Below, in pieces: positions 18,577-26,732 of a DNA stretch of 64,000 bases (position 1 is the first letter of the stretch; every line of letters starts with the position of its first letter). Where the stretch lies: contig NZ_CAMFKO010000019.1 in assembly GCF_945957265.1 (NCBI RefSeq), positions 1 to 64,000 of the forward strand, given 5' to 3'. Position numbers and translations under genes: made by a program. This stretch comes from an uncultured Dechloromonas sp. (GTDB lineage: Bacteria > Pseudomonadota > Gammaproteobacteria > Burkholderiales > Rhodocyclaceae). Below the pieces are notes generated by a model. The model saw only the letters and a program-made list of their open reading frames with translations, ran no database searches and was not told the origin of the DNA.

Positions 18577-19128
18577 TTACCGAGCGCTAGCCGGCGGGGG
18601 TGGCGGCGAACCTGGAGGCGGCGGAGGAATACTCGTATCTTGCTGCTGAGCCTGCGCCTGCGAACGAACCGGCGCTGAATAGCTCATGTTCGCCGGCACC
18701 GGAACACGGTGCCCCTTAGCGTACATGCACTGAATGTAGGCATTGTCATACTGGCGTTGCGTCCCCGCAGTCGATGCACGCGAAGCATCCGTTCCAGTCG
18801 CGCTACCCATCAGCAGACCGGCACCGGCACCGATGGCCGCCCCCTTACTGTTGCCACCGATCGCCGCACCGGCCAATGCGCCCACAGCAGTACCAACTGC
18901 CGCACTGGTCACTACCGATTCCTTCGCAGCATCACCCGCTGTCTTGCCGCCAATCTGGTATTGCGCATACTGACGGCAATCGACATCATCTGCGCGGAAA
19001 CGCTCGAAAGGCTGCCCCGTCCCTGGCAGAACCATCACGCTCGGGCCTGTCGGCAGGACCGTACAGGCCCCCAGAAAAACCACCGAACCAATGGCGGCCC
19101 AGCGGGAAAAACAACTAAATTCCGACAT
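18577..19128 (-). CDS. Glycine-zipper lipoprotein with proline-rich tail
   Basis: A 183-residue exported lipoprotein (lipobox LGAC near residue 22). Residues about 75-125 are a glycine-zipper region (ALAGAAIGGNSKGAAIGAGA), predicted to insert as a hairpin in the outer membrane. A cysteine-containing segment follows, and the last 20 residues are mostly Pro (PPPPPGSPPPPP). The start is placed at MSEFSC behind GGAG. It begins 2 bases after the upstream gene's stop, so the two form an operon. Function unknown. Confidence 0.8.
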   Translation of the reverse strand: MSEFSCFSRWAAIGSVVFLGACTVLPTGPSVMVLPGTGQPFERFRADDVDCRQYAQYQIGGKTAGDAAKESVVTSAAVGTAVGALAGAAIGGNSKGAAIGAGAGLLMGSATGTDASRASTAGTQRQYDNAYIQCMYAKGHRVPVPANMSYSAPVRSQAQAQQQDTSIPPPPPGSPPPPPASAR

Positions 19129-19130
19129 GG

Positions 19131-19493
19131 TTATTTCTCCGGTTGCGGCAACACTTTTTGCCATCCCTCGGTGCACTCCTTGATGTAAGGGTAATAGCCC
19201 TTGCCGCTCTTGCAGTAATACCAATAGTGCTGCCCCTGAACAGGCTGTGCGGCAGGCTCCGCTTGTTCTATATAGACAGGTGGCTGTGGCGCAGGTACCA
19301 CGACAACCTGTGGCGGATAGTAGTAGGGCGGGGGATACCAACCCGGCCCCCATGTCGGCCCCCAAGTAGGTCCCCACACGGGGCCACCGATGGATGCACC
19401 AATATAGACACGTGTCCTATGCGCCCACGCACTACTCGCCATCGAAGCCATGAGAACAGCCAACAACGGGATAACCAATTTCCGACATTTCAT
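19131..19493 (-). CDS. Secreted WGP-repeat protein, unknown function
   Basis: A 120-residue exported protein with a clean signal peptide ending SSAWA. The mature N-terminus holds three WGP[TG]W-like units (VWGPTWGPTWGPGW) and then a Pro/Tyr-rich stretch (YPPPYYYPP). The C-terminal part, YWYYCKSGKGYYPYIKECTEGW, has two cysteines that may form a disulfide and resembles small domains common in betaproteobacterial envelope proteins. It is co-transcribed with the glycine-zipper lipoprotein. Confidence 0.75.
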   Translation of the reverse strand: MKCRKLVIPLLAVLMASMASSAWAHRTRVYIGASIGGPVWGPTWGPTWGPGWYPPPYYYPPQVVVVPAPQPPVYIEQAEPAAQPVQGQHYWYYCKSGKGYYPYIKECTEGWQKVLPQPEK

Positions 19494-19592
19494 GGCAACA
19501 CCTACAACTCCAAGTATCTGCTTTAACGATAGCGAATATCCATGCGCAATGGGAGGAGAAAATTGCTACATTTTGTAAGCGAGATAAACTCC

Positions 19593-22391
19593 CTACAAAG
19601 CCTCCTTCAATTTGGCGAGACGCGCAGTGGCCTCTCTGTCCAAAAGCTTCTCGTCAATTCCGTTCAGCAATTCCTTTGCTTCTACCTTATTGCCTTCAGG
19701 CACCAGCATTTCAGCCAGATGTACCCGAACCACACCGGATTTTGCGTCCAGCGCAAGAGCCTTGCGTGCCGTAGCAATTGCCTCGCCTCTTTGGTTCCCG
19801 TTGAGTTGGGCCTGGGACAAGGTATCCAGCGCATTGGCGCTTTTGGGCGCAAGAGAAGAAGCCTTGCTCGCCAAATCAAGCGCCCTGGAATCCTTGCTCA
19901 TGACCAGTGCCCACGCCAGATCATTTAGCGCAACAGGGTTATTCGGATCCTTTTTGACGATCTTCTCCAGATGCTTTGCTGCTTCCTTGTAATCTCCCTG
20001 CGCGCTTGCACGATTTGCTGCCAGAGCCAAGCCAGGCACATTATCCGGATGAGCAATCAGCCATTTGGTCAATTCTGCAGCGGCCAGCGTACCGCTGCCG
20101 CTCTGATCCAGCAAACGAACCTTTTTTTCCATAGCCAGTTCAGGCAATCCGGCAAGACCAGCCTCAGCATAAGCCTTCAATGCATCCGAGTGGCGATCGG
20201 TGGCCCCGTAAACATCCCCCAGGAGGATCAAGCCAACCGCCTTCTGACGAGGTTTGTCACGTAGCATTTCTGCCGTCGTTTGCGCCTCCTTGGCCAACTT
20301 CATGCTCACCTGCAACCTTGCAAGCATCTGGTAAGGTACCACTTCCTCCGGACGTAACTGAATCAGACGTCGAAGCACCTTCTCTGCATCCTGATTTTTT
20401 CCAGCTTTAATCTGATTTTGCGCATGCTTCAAACTCCAGTCCACGCGGTCAGGATAGCGTTCCGACAACTGCGCAAATTTGACGGACGACTGCGAAGACT
20501 CCCCTACCGATTCCTGGACATAGGCTGCCAACGCAAGCATCCGCGCATTATCTGGCATTGCCCCCTCCCCCTCCTTGACCAAAGCCAACGCCCTGTCCTT
20601 TCGACCTGCCTTGACCCAATGTTGCGTCGCAGCTTCCCTCAAGGCAAGATCAGTTGGTGCCGCAGCGACCCCCTTATCCAGCAATGCGCCAATTTTTTCT
20701 GCCTCCGCTCCTGCACCGGCCATCAGTCGAACCTGGTCCAGATAGATCCGCGGGTCCTTGGCCCCCACATCAACCGCCTTTTTCAAGCGATTTTCATAAT
20801 CCAGTCGCGCCTCCGGCGTTTTTGCTGTTTTCAACAAGGCCGATAGTGCAGCGTAGTTATCCGGATGCAAATCAAGGGCCTGGCGAGTAAGCTCCAAAGC
20901 CTTTGCCTCATTTCCTTCACTTCCGACAACCGCCGCCATCCACATCAAAGGCTCGGAGTCCTGTGGCCGCTGGGTAATCTCCGCTTTTGCCAAGTCTTTT
21001 GCCAAACCATACTGTTTCGTGCGAAGCGCCGCATTGAAAACCGCTTCCCTATCCTTAGCCTCCTTCGCGGCAAGCTTTGCAGAGTCGAGGGCTTTCAAGG
21101 CCTCGCTCTGCTGACCGCTGGCGCCCAACATTTCGGCCAACTTAGCAAGAAAATCGGCACGAACGGGCTCCTGCAATGCCGCTTTCGACATCAACCGAAT
21201 GGCGGCTTGCTTATCTCCACGCGACCATGACACACCGGACGCCATTGCCAAAAGACCTCTGTCCTCAGGGGCCCGGTTAATTGCCTTATCGAGAGCAAAT
21301 GCAGCTTCAACCACGTTCCCACGACGCATCTCGAGCATGGACTTCAAACGAAATCCCTCACTGGAATTCGGAGAAGCCGACAAAATCTTCTTGATCCGTG
21401 TTTCCACGGAAGATAGTTCATTCCGCTCCAACTCGATGGACGCGGCGATTACCTGCGATGGGATATGCTCCGGCAGTGCTGCCAACACCTTGGTAGCTGC
21501 GGTATAGGCCAGGTCCTGCTTGCCATCCTCAAGCAGAAACAAGGCTTCGAGATACTGCGTTCGATAATATCCGGGGGCCAGTTTACGCAGTTTGTCGCGG
21601 AGCGGACGGGCCTCTTCCTTTCGGTTGGCTCCAATCAATTGCTCGGCATATTCGCCAACCACACCTCGATGCATAGGCGCTGCGTCATAGGCCCGCTTGA
21701 TCGCCTGCAATGCCTTGGCTGCATCTTCGTTTGCTAAAAATACGCGGCTCGCTGCACGCGCAACCCACCACGGCGCATGCTCAACCCTCAAGACATCATC
21801 CATCTCGGCGGCTGCTTCTGCCCGCCGGTTCGCACTGAAAGCGAGTTGCGCGCTCGCAAGCCTGATAGCCGGCGTCATCTCTTTCGCCAAGGCAAGTTGC
21901 TCGCTGGCTTTCTGGGATTGACCTGATGCCAGATAGGCCAAACCAACCAGCGCCTTCAGATCGCTGTCGGCAACTGGCGACTGCAGCTTCTGGCTTCCAA
22001 AATCTCGAACCAGCAAGGCATTCTCGCCTCTATCCAGAAGCAATACAGCAATCCTGGGAGCCAGTTCGTTGGGATCGCCACCTGACTCAAGCGCACGCCG
22101 TAACTGCTGCTCTGCACCAGGCAGATCGCCGTTCCGCTCCAAGGCTTCGGCCAGCGCAAGGCGAGCAGCAAGCAACTTGGGATCTGCCTGGACAGCATTC
22201 TTGAAACTGATCAACGCTGCCGCCAAATCACCCTTGTCCAGAAATGCCGCTCCCTCCTTCACGTAGTCGGAGGCAGAATTGGAACAACCCAATATCAAAA
22301 TGCAGGACAAGGCGATCACCGTCGAACGCATTTCATTGCACATTGTGTATAGAGACAACATGGGTTTACCGCCTCCCAGGCTCTTCTTCAT
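19593..22391 (-). CDS. prsT: PEP-CTERM system TPR-repeat lipoprotein, PrsT-like
   Basis: A 932-residue protein of about twenty tetratricopeptide-type repeats, with a lipoprotein signal (lipobox LILGC, Cys about 36). Length, lipobox and the final repeats (PNNPVALNDLAWAL) match PrsT, an accessory factor of exosortase/PEP-CTERM systems. The start MKKSLGGG has an AAGGGA site; the next methionines have none, so the signal has a longish N-region. The other Prs, Eps and exosortase genes are not in the window. Base composition is less GC-rich than the flanks. Confidence 0.85.
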   Translation of the reverse strand: MKKSLGGGKPMLSLYTMCNEMRSTVIALSCILILGCSNSASDYVKEGAAFLDKGDLAAALISFKNAVQADPKLLAARLALAEALERNGDLPGAEQQLRRALESGGDPNELAPRIAVLLLDRGENALLVRDFGSQKLQSPVADSDLKALVGLAYLASGQSQKASEQLALAKEMTPAIRLASAQLAFSANRRAEAAAEMDDVLRVEHAPWWVARAASRVFLANEDAAKALQAIKRAYDAAPMHRGVVGEYAEQLIGANRKEEARPLRDKLRKLAPGYYRTQYLEALFLLEDGKQDLAYTAATKVLAALPEHIPSQVIAASIELERNELSSVETRIKKILSASPNSSEGFRLKSMLEMRRGNVVEAAFALDKAINRAPEDRGLLAMASGVSWSRGDKQAAIRLMSKAALQEPVRADFLAKLAEMLGASGQQSEALKALDSAKLAAKEAKDREAVFNAALRTKQYGLAKDLAKAEITQRPQDSEPLMWMAAVVGSEGNEAKALELTRQALDLHPDNYAALSALLKTAKTPEARLDYENRLKKAVDVGAKDPRIYLDQVRLMAGAGAEAEKIGALLDKGVAAAPTDLALREAATQHWVKAGRKDRALALVKEGEGAMPDNARMLALAAYVQESVGESSQSSVKFAQLSERYPDRVDWSLKHAQNQIKAGKNQDAEKVLRRLIQLRPEEVVPYQMLARLQVSMKLAKEAQTTAEMLRDKPRQKAVGLILLGDVYGATDRHSDALKAYAEAGLAGLPELAMEKKVRLLDQSGSGTLAAAELTKWLIAHPDNVPGLALAANRASAQGDYKEAAKHLEKIVKKDPNNPVALNDLAWALVMSKDSRALDLASKASSLAPKSANALDTLSQAQLNGNQRGEAIATARKALALDAKSGVVRVHLAEMLVPEGNKVEAKELLNGIDEKLLDREATARLAKLKEAL

Positions 22392-22515
22392 TTCTGCATC
22401 CCTTAGGAAACTGACAATCCGTAACAATATAGGGCGAAGTATCCACACGGCAAGCCATGTGAATAACCAACGGCCTAGGCATCACTGCATATTGCAAACT
22501 GAGTAGACGGACACA

Positions 22516-22541
22516 AAAAAGGCGACCGAAGTCGCCTTTTT
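22516..22541 (-). terminator. Terminator after the PEP-CTERM gene
   Basis: AAAAAGGCGAC and GTCGCCTTTTT form a perfect 11-bp stem with a CGAA tetraloop, ending in a run of T on the minus strand. It begins 18 bases past the PEP-CTERM stop and separates that gene from prsT. Confidence 0.9.
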
Positions 22542-22559
22542 CGAGCACTTACAAATTAT

Positions 22560-23333
22560 TTACGCGGCTTTGCGGCGACGAATACCGAAGGCACCCATCA
22601 AGCCGAGGCCAACCAAGGCCAAGGAACCAGGTTCCGGAACAGTATTTCCGCCGCCAGCACCGTTATCACCACCACCACCTTGCACGGTACCGAAACCGTC
22701 AAGATAGACATAACCGGCGTGACCGCCGTAGGGGCAGTCAGCAGCCAACAGGCTGATCGTGTAAGTACCACCCTTTGCGACCTGCAGAGCAATGTCTTGC
22801 CAGCCACTAGAGTACCAACCGTTATTCAGATTCTTGAACGTTGCAGGAGCCGACGCAGAAGAGAAAGTGGCGTTGTACAGCACATTGCCATTGCCATCGA
22901 CAACCTTCAAACCAAAGATATCGGAATCAAGAATGGTATGCGAGGACTGCAACACAGCTGCCCAGGAGAAATTGATGCTAGTACCATCATAGTTGCTGAC
23001 GGTTTGGGAAATGACGTTAACCGAATTGTTGTTAAAGCGATCATTCACCCGAACGGAATGATCACCGTAGCGCACCGTAGCCAGCGAAGCATCAATGGCA
23101 TCAAAGCCGGCACTGGTAATTGCGCCTTGCCAGTTTGTATTGGTTGTATAGCTTGCGGGATCCAACGCCAAATCACCGGTGCTGGTTCCCGTATTGCCGC
23201 TCACAAAACCCGACGTCTGGGTCCAGCCTGCATAACTATTTGATTCGAAACCGCCGTTCAAAAAGCTCGCCGCCTGTGCAGAGCCAACCAAACCAGCGCT
23301 CAACAGCGCCACTGCCAATATCGATTTTTTCAT
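22560..23333 (-). CDS. PEP-CTERM sorting-domain exported protein
   Basis: A 257-residue secreted protein. A signal peptide (MKKSILAVALLSAGLVGSAQA) leads to a beta-rich domain with low charge and many Asn, Thr and Ser residues, and then a Gly-rich linker. The C-terminus VPEPGSLALVGLGLMGAFG followed by RRRKAA is the PEP-CTERM signal: PEP motif, membrane helix, basic tail, cut by exosortase. Such proteins help floc and biofilm formation in Zoogloea relatives. The start behind AAGGGG is chosen because it begins the signal peptide. Confidence 0.92.
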   Translation of the reverse strand: MKKSILAVALLSAGLVGSAQAASFLNGGFESNSYAGWTQTSGFVSGNTGTSTGDLALDPASYTTNTNWQGAITSAGFDAIDASLATVRYGDHSVRVNDRFNNNSVNVISQTVSNYDGTSINFSWAAVLQSSHTILDSDIFGLKVVDGNGNVLYNATFSSASAPATFKNLNNGWYSSGWQDIALQVAKGGTYTISLLAADCPYGGHAGYVYLDGFGTVQGGGGDNGAGGGNTVPEPGSLALVGLGLMGAFGIRRRKAA

Positions 23334-23390
23334 GACAAACCCCTTATCTCGTTGATCGTCAGGCGACACAACCGCCTCGCCAAAGCAATA

Positions 23391-23406
23391 AGCACCAATC
23401 ATGCCA
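23391..23406 (-). promoter_or_regulatory. Candidate sigma-54 promoter of the PEP-CTERM gene
   Basis: On the minus strand TGGCATGATTGGTGCT matches the RpoN consensus (TGGCACG, four bases, TTGCW) with the -24 GG at 23404-23405 and the -12 GC at 23392-23393 correctly spaced. Two consensus positions differ. Transcription would start near 23380, giving a leader of about 47 nt. PEP-CTERM genes in Zoogloea are reported to depend on RpoN with PrsK/PrsR, which fits. Confidence 0.6.
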
Positions 23407-23650
23407 TAACAAAAAATAACAATTTGATCAATAACATAATAAGAGAGCAACACCTTTTCGGATACGCACTGTAAATTTCCCCGACACATTAACAATGCAA
23501 CAGCCGATATACCGAGAGATCATCATGGCCAACGCCAAAACCTTCTCTCCTCATTCAAACCGAAACCCAGCCAGCGCCACACCGCTGATTCAGGACAGAG
23601 CAGGACTTAGACTGATTACCACCTCCGTTACCCCCCCGGAAGCAGCCCCC
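23407..23650. other. AT-rich intergenic stretch without a convincing gene
   Basis: This is most of the 383-base gap between the PEP-CTERM gene and the CoA-transferase gene. It is AT-rich next to the sigma-54 site, where an enhancer-binding protein might bind, but no clear dyad was found. A plus-strand reading frame starting at 23495 runs on into the antisense of the CoA-transferase and is not accepted as a gene. Confidence 0.5.
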
Positions 23651-23680
23651 AAAAAAAGAGGGCAGAACAACGCTGCCCTC
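23651..23680 (-). terminator. Terminator after the CoA-transferase gene
   Basis: GAGGGCAG/CTGCCCTC forms an 8-bp stem with a 7-nt loop, followed on the minus strand by seven T. It lies 37 bases past the stop codon. Confidence 0.85.
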
Positions 23681-23716
23681 CAAAAATCACCGTCAAATTA
23701 CAACACTATTACACGA

Positions 23717-25012
23717 TCAAAGCAGCTTCATCTTCTTCGCCGCCTCGCGCAGCTCACCCCGGAAATTGGGGTGCGCGATGCCGATCAGGGCTTCGCAGCG
23801 CTGCTTGGCCGTCTTGCCGCGCAACTGCGCCACGCCGAATTCGGTCACCACGTAGTTGATGTCGTTCTTGCTGGTCGATACGTGCGTTCCCGCCGAAAGC
23901 GTCGGGACGATACGGGAGATGGTGTCGTCCTTGGCAGTCGCCGGCAGCACGATGAAGGCCTTGCCGCCATTGGAACGGTTGGCGGCGCGCACGAAGTCGG
24001 ACTGGCCGCCGGTCCCCGAGTAGGGCACTGCGCCGAGGCTTTCCGAACCGCACTGGCCCATGAAGTCGATCTGCATGGTCGCGTTGATGCAGTGCAGGTT
24101 GTCGTTCTGACCGGCCAGATAGGGGTCGTTGGTGATATCCACCGGGTGCATTTCCAGCGCCGGGTTGCGGTGCATGAAACGGTAGAGCTTGTTCGAGCCG
24201 AGCGCGAAGGTAGCCAGCATCTTGCCGTTGTTGACGTTCTTCTTGCTGTTGTTGACGACCCCGGCCTCGACCAGCGTCATGATGCCATCGCCGATCATTT
24301 CGGTATGGATGCCCAGGTCATGCTTGTGGGTCAGCTGCATCACCACGGCGTCGGGAATGCCGCCATAGCCGATCTGCAGCGTGGCGCCATTGGGAATCAT
24401 GTCGGCGACGTATTTGCCGATGGCTTCCTGGACCGGGCCGATCTTCGGCAGGCCGACCTCGAGCAGCGGATCGTTGCTCTCGGTGAGCGCGGTGACCTTC
24501 GAGACATGGATGTGGCAGGCGCCATTGGCGAAGGGGACGTTCGGGTTGACTTCGAGAACCACGGCGCGCGCCCTGGCAATCGCGGCCATGGTGTAGTCGG
24601 GACCGAGCGACAGGGAGAAATAGCCGTGCTCGTCCATCGGCGAGGCCATGGCGAAGACCACATCGGCAGGCATCAGGCCGCGTTCGATCAGGATCGGCAT
24701 TTCGGAGAAGTAGGAGGGATGGAAATCCACCCAGCCCTGCTGGCCACCCGGACGCGTCACGCCGCCGAAGAAGTAGGCCACGTGGCGAACGTGCTGGGTG
24801 GTTTCGGGATCGATGTATCCGTACTTGCGCAGGGGCAGGATCTGCGAAATCTTGACATCCTGGTAACGGGTGCGCACATCGGAGAGCGCCGTGAGCAGTG
24901 CGGGCGGCTCGCCGACCCCGGTCGGAACGACGATGGTGTCGCCGTTCTTCACGACGTGGATCGCATCGGCCGCCGTCATGCGTTTTTGTTGGTATTCAGC
25001 CTGTACGGACAT
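23717..25012 (-). CDS. Acetyl-CoA hydrolase/transferase family CoA-transferase
   Basis: A cytosolic class I CoA-transferase of 431 residues, nearest in pattern to 4-hydroxybutyrate/acetyl-CoA transferases (GIHTEMIGDGIMTLVEAGVV, then KMLATFALGSNKLY). The glutamate in the TEM motif fits the catalytic residue forming the glutamyl-CoA thioester. The start MSVQAEY follows AGGAG. It forms a single-gene unit with its own palindromic operator (25056-25074) and terminator. Acetate, propionate or hydroxyacid as substrate cannot be decided. Confidence 0.88.
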   Translation of the reverse strand: MSVQAEYQQKRMTAADAIHVVKNGDTIVVPTGVGEPPALLTALSDVRTRYQDVKISQILPLRKYGYIDPETTQHVRHVAYFFGGVTRPGGQQGWVDFHPSYFSEMPILIERGLMPADVVFAMASPMDEHGYFSLSLGPDYTMAAIARARAVVLEVNPNVPFANGACHIHVSKVTALTESNDPLLEVGLPKIGPVQEAIGKYVADMIPNGATLQIGYGGIPDAVVMQLTHKHDLGIHTEMIGDGIMTLVEAGVVNNSKKNVNNGKMLATFALGSNKLYRFMHRNPALEMHPVDITNDPYLAGQNDNLHCINATMQIDFMGQCGSESLGAVPYSGTGGQSDFVRAANRSNGGKAFIVLPATAKDDTISRIVPTLSAGTHVSTSKNDINYVVTEFGVAQLRGKTAKQRCEALIGIAHPNFRGELREAAKKMKLL

Positions 25013-25055
25013 TCTGGTTCTCCTCTTGCGTTTGTTATGAAAGTTGAATCTTCCC

Positions 25056-25074
25056 ATTTTGGTCAGACCAAAAT
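25056..25074. promoter_or_regulatory. Perfect 19-bp palindrome, likely operator
   Basis: ATTTTGGTC-A-GACCAAAAT is a perfect 9-1-9 palindrome, 44 bases upstream of the CoA-transferase start. The core TGGTCAGACCA resembles operators of the FadR subfamily of GntR regulators, which often control organic-acid and fatty-acid genes. No regulator gene is adjacent. Confidence 0.65.
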
Positions 25075-25153
25075 AGTGACACAAATCAATTCCAGAAGCT
25101 TGCTGCAGCGCAAAAACATACGTTCCGGTATGGGCTAAAAACGCCCGGGCGCG

Positions 25154-26314
25154 TCAATCCGGCGACTGCGTACCATGCTTGCGGTTGCTGCCGGCCACCA
25201 TCCGGATCTCGAACAAGCGGCACTCGAGCGGCCCGTTGAACAGCGGCGTCTTGCGGCTGGGCTTCAAGCCCACCAGCTTGGGCAGGCGCAGGTCGGCGGT
25301 GAAGAAAAAGCCGTTCCAGCCGGCCCAGTGGCGCTTCAGCGCCGTACCGAGCTGGGGATAGAAGGCGGCCAGTTCGTCCTGCTCGCCGATCCGTTCGCCA
25401 TAGGGCGGGTTGGCGAGGAGGATGCCATGATCCGTCAGCGGCTGGGTTTCGAGGATATCGCCATGATCGACCGTCACCACCCCGCCAAAACCGGCTTCCT
25501 GCAGGTTGCGGCGGGTGGCGCGCACGGCGCGTTCGTCGATGTCGTAGCCGCGGATATCCATCGGCTCCGCCGGCTTGACGCGCGCCTCTGCGGCGGCGCG
25601 GATATTCGCCCAGTTCAGCGCTTCGAAGCTTTTCAGGCGTTCGAAGGAGAAGGTGCGATCCAGCCCCGGTGCGCGGTCGAGCGCCACCTGCACGGCTTCG
25701 AGCAGGAAGGTGCCGCTGCCACACATCGGATCGATCAGCGGGGTACCGGGCTGCCAGCCGGTGAGCTTCAGGATGCCGGCGGCCAGGTTTTCCTTCAGCG
25801 GCGCCTCGACGCTGGCCTTGCGGAAACCGCGCTGCCACAGGGGCTGGCCGGAGGTATCGAGGTACAGGGTGCACTCGTTCTCGGTCAGGAAGACATGGAC
25901 GCTGACATCCGGATTGCGCGTCTCGATATTCGGCCGCTCGCCGAGATCCTCGCGGAAACGGTCGCAAACCGCGTCCTTGACGCGCAGGGTCACGAAATCG
26001 AGCGACTTCAACGGACACTTGATGGCCGTGGTCACCACGCGCATGGTGTTGGAGACCGTGAAGTGATTCGGCCACAGCTGGCGCACGGCCAGGCGGTAGA
26101 TGTCCTCCTCCTTGACGTACGGTCCCTTGACGATATGCCACAGGATGCGCGTGGCGATGCGCGACTCGAGGTTGGCGCGGTAGCAGACCGACCATTCGCC
26201 CGAGAAAAAGACGCCGCCATGCACCGCCTTGAGGTCTTCGCCGCCGACGCTGCGCAATTCCTCGAGCAGCAGTTCTTCGAGCCCGCGCGGGCAGATCGCA
26301 AAATATTTGTTCAT
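25154..26314 (-). CDS. THUMP-domain rRNA guanine-N2 methyltransferase (RlmL N-half type)
   Basis: A 386-residue RNA methyltransferase. Residues 1-155 hold a ferredoxin-like segment and THUMP domain. The Rossmann part has DPMCGSGTFLLEA (SAM binding) and the catalytic NPPYGER. It corresponds to the RlmL (m2G2445 of 23S rRNA) half of the E. coli RlmKL fusion; the RlmK half is absent, which is normal outside gammaproteobacteria. It starts a leftward run after hemJ, one base apart. Confidence 0.9.
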   Translation of the reverse strand: MNKYFAICPRGLEELLLEELRSVGGEDLKAVHGGVFFSGEWSVCYRANLESRIATRILWHIVKGPYVKEEDIYRLAVRQLWPNHFTVSNTMRVVTTAIKCPLKSLDFVTLRVKDAVCDRFREDLGERPNIETRNPDVSVHVFLTENECTLYLDTSGQPLWQRGFRKASVEAPLKENLAAGILKLTGWQPGTPLIDPMCGSGTFLLEAVQVALDRAPGLDRTFSFERLKSFEALNWANIRAAAEARVKPAEPMDIRGYDIDERAVRATRRNLQEAGFGGVVTVDHGDILETQPLTDHGILLANPPYGERIGEQDELAAFYPQLGTALKRHWAGWNGFFFTADLRLPKLVGLKPSRKTPLFNGPLECRLFEIRMVAGSNRKHGTQSPD

Positions 26315-26315
26315 G

Positions 26316-26732
26316 TCAGAAGGGTTTCAGGACGACGAGGAAAAGAACGGCAAGGAGGATGAGGACGGGCAGCTCATTGTAGAAGCGGAACCAGACGTGG
26401 GTACGGGCATTGCCGCCCGCCTGGAAATCCTTGAGCACCCTGCCGCAATGCCAGTGATAGGCGGCGAGGACGGCAACCAGGGCCGTTTTGGCGTGCAGCC
26501 AGCCGCCGCTGAAGCCGAAGCCGAACCACAGCCACAGGCCGAGCAGGACGGCCAGGATGCCCAGCGGCGTCATGAAGCGGTACAACTTGCCCGCCATCAG
26601 CAACAGGCGATCCCGTTCGGCCACGCTATCCGCCGGCACCATCGCCAGGTTGACGAAAATGCGCGGCAGGTAGAACAGGCCGGCGAACCAGGAAATGACC
26701 ATCCAGATATGGAGTGTCTTTACGACGAGCAT
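26316..26732 (-). CDS. hemJ: HemJ/CopD-like membrane protein
   Basis: A 138-residue protein with four hydrophobic segments. The N-terminus LVVKTLHIWMVISWFAGLFYLPRIFVN matches HemJ, the protoporphyrinogen IX oxidase of many bacteria, including the conserved histidine in LHIW. The end (WFRFYNELPVLILLAVLFLVVLKPF) also fits. It overlaps the upstream epimerase gene by 13 bases. Databases often label this family CopD-like; the haem role is by family. Confidence 0.85.
   Translation of the reverse strand: MLVVKTLHIWMVISWFAGLFYLPRIFVNLAMVPADSVAERDRLLLMAGKLYRFMTPLGILAVLLGLWLWFGFGFSGGWLHAKTALVAVLAAYHWHCGRVLKDFQAGGNARTHVWFRFYNELPVLILLAVLFLVVLKPF

Noticed and set aside
23367-23383. Second sigma-54-like site TGGCGAG, four bases, TTGTG
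   Set aside because: The -12 GC is replaced by GT, whereas the site at 23391-23406 keeps both GG and GC.
23495-25138. A 547-codon plus-strand frame
   Set aside because: It begins in the intergenic gap without a ribosome-binding site and continues as antisense of the CoA-transferase gene.
25142-25151. CGCCCGGGCG as terminator of the RlmL-type gene
   Set aside because: The palindrome has no room for a loop beyond a three- or four-base stem; the following T run on the minus strand is suggestive but not enough.
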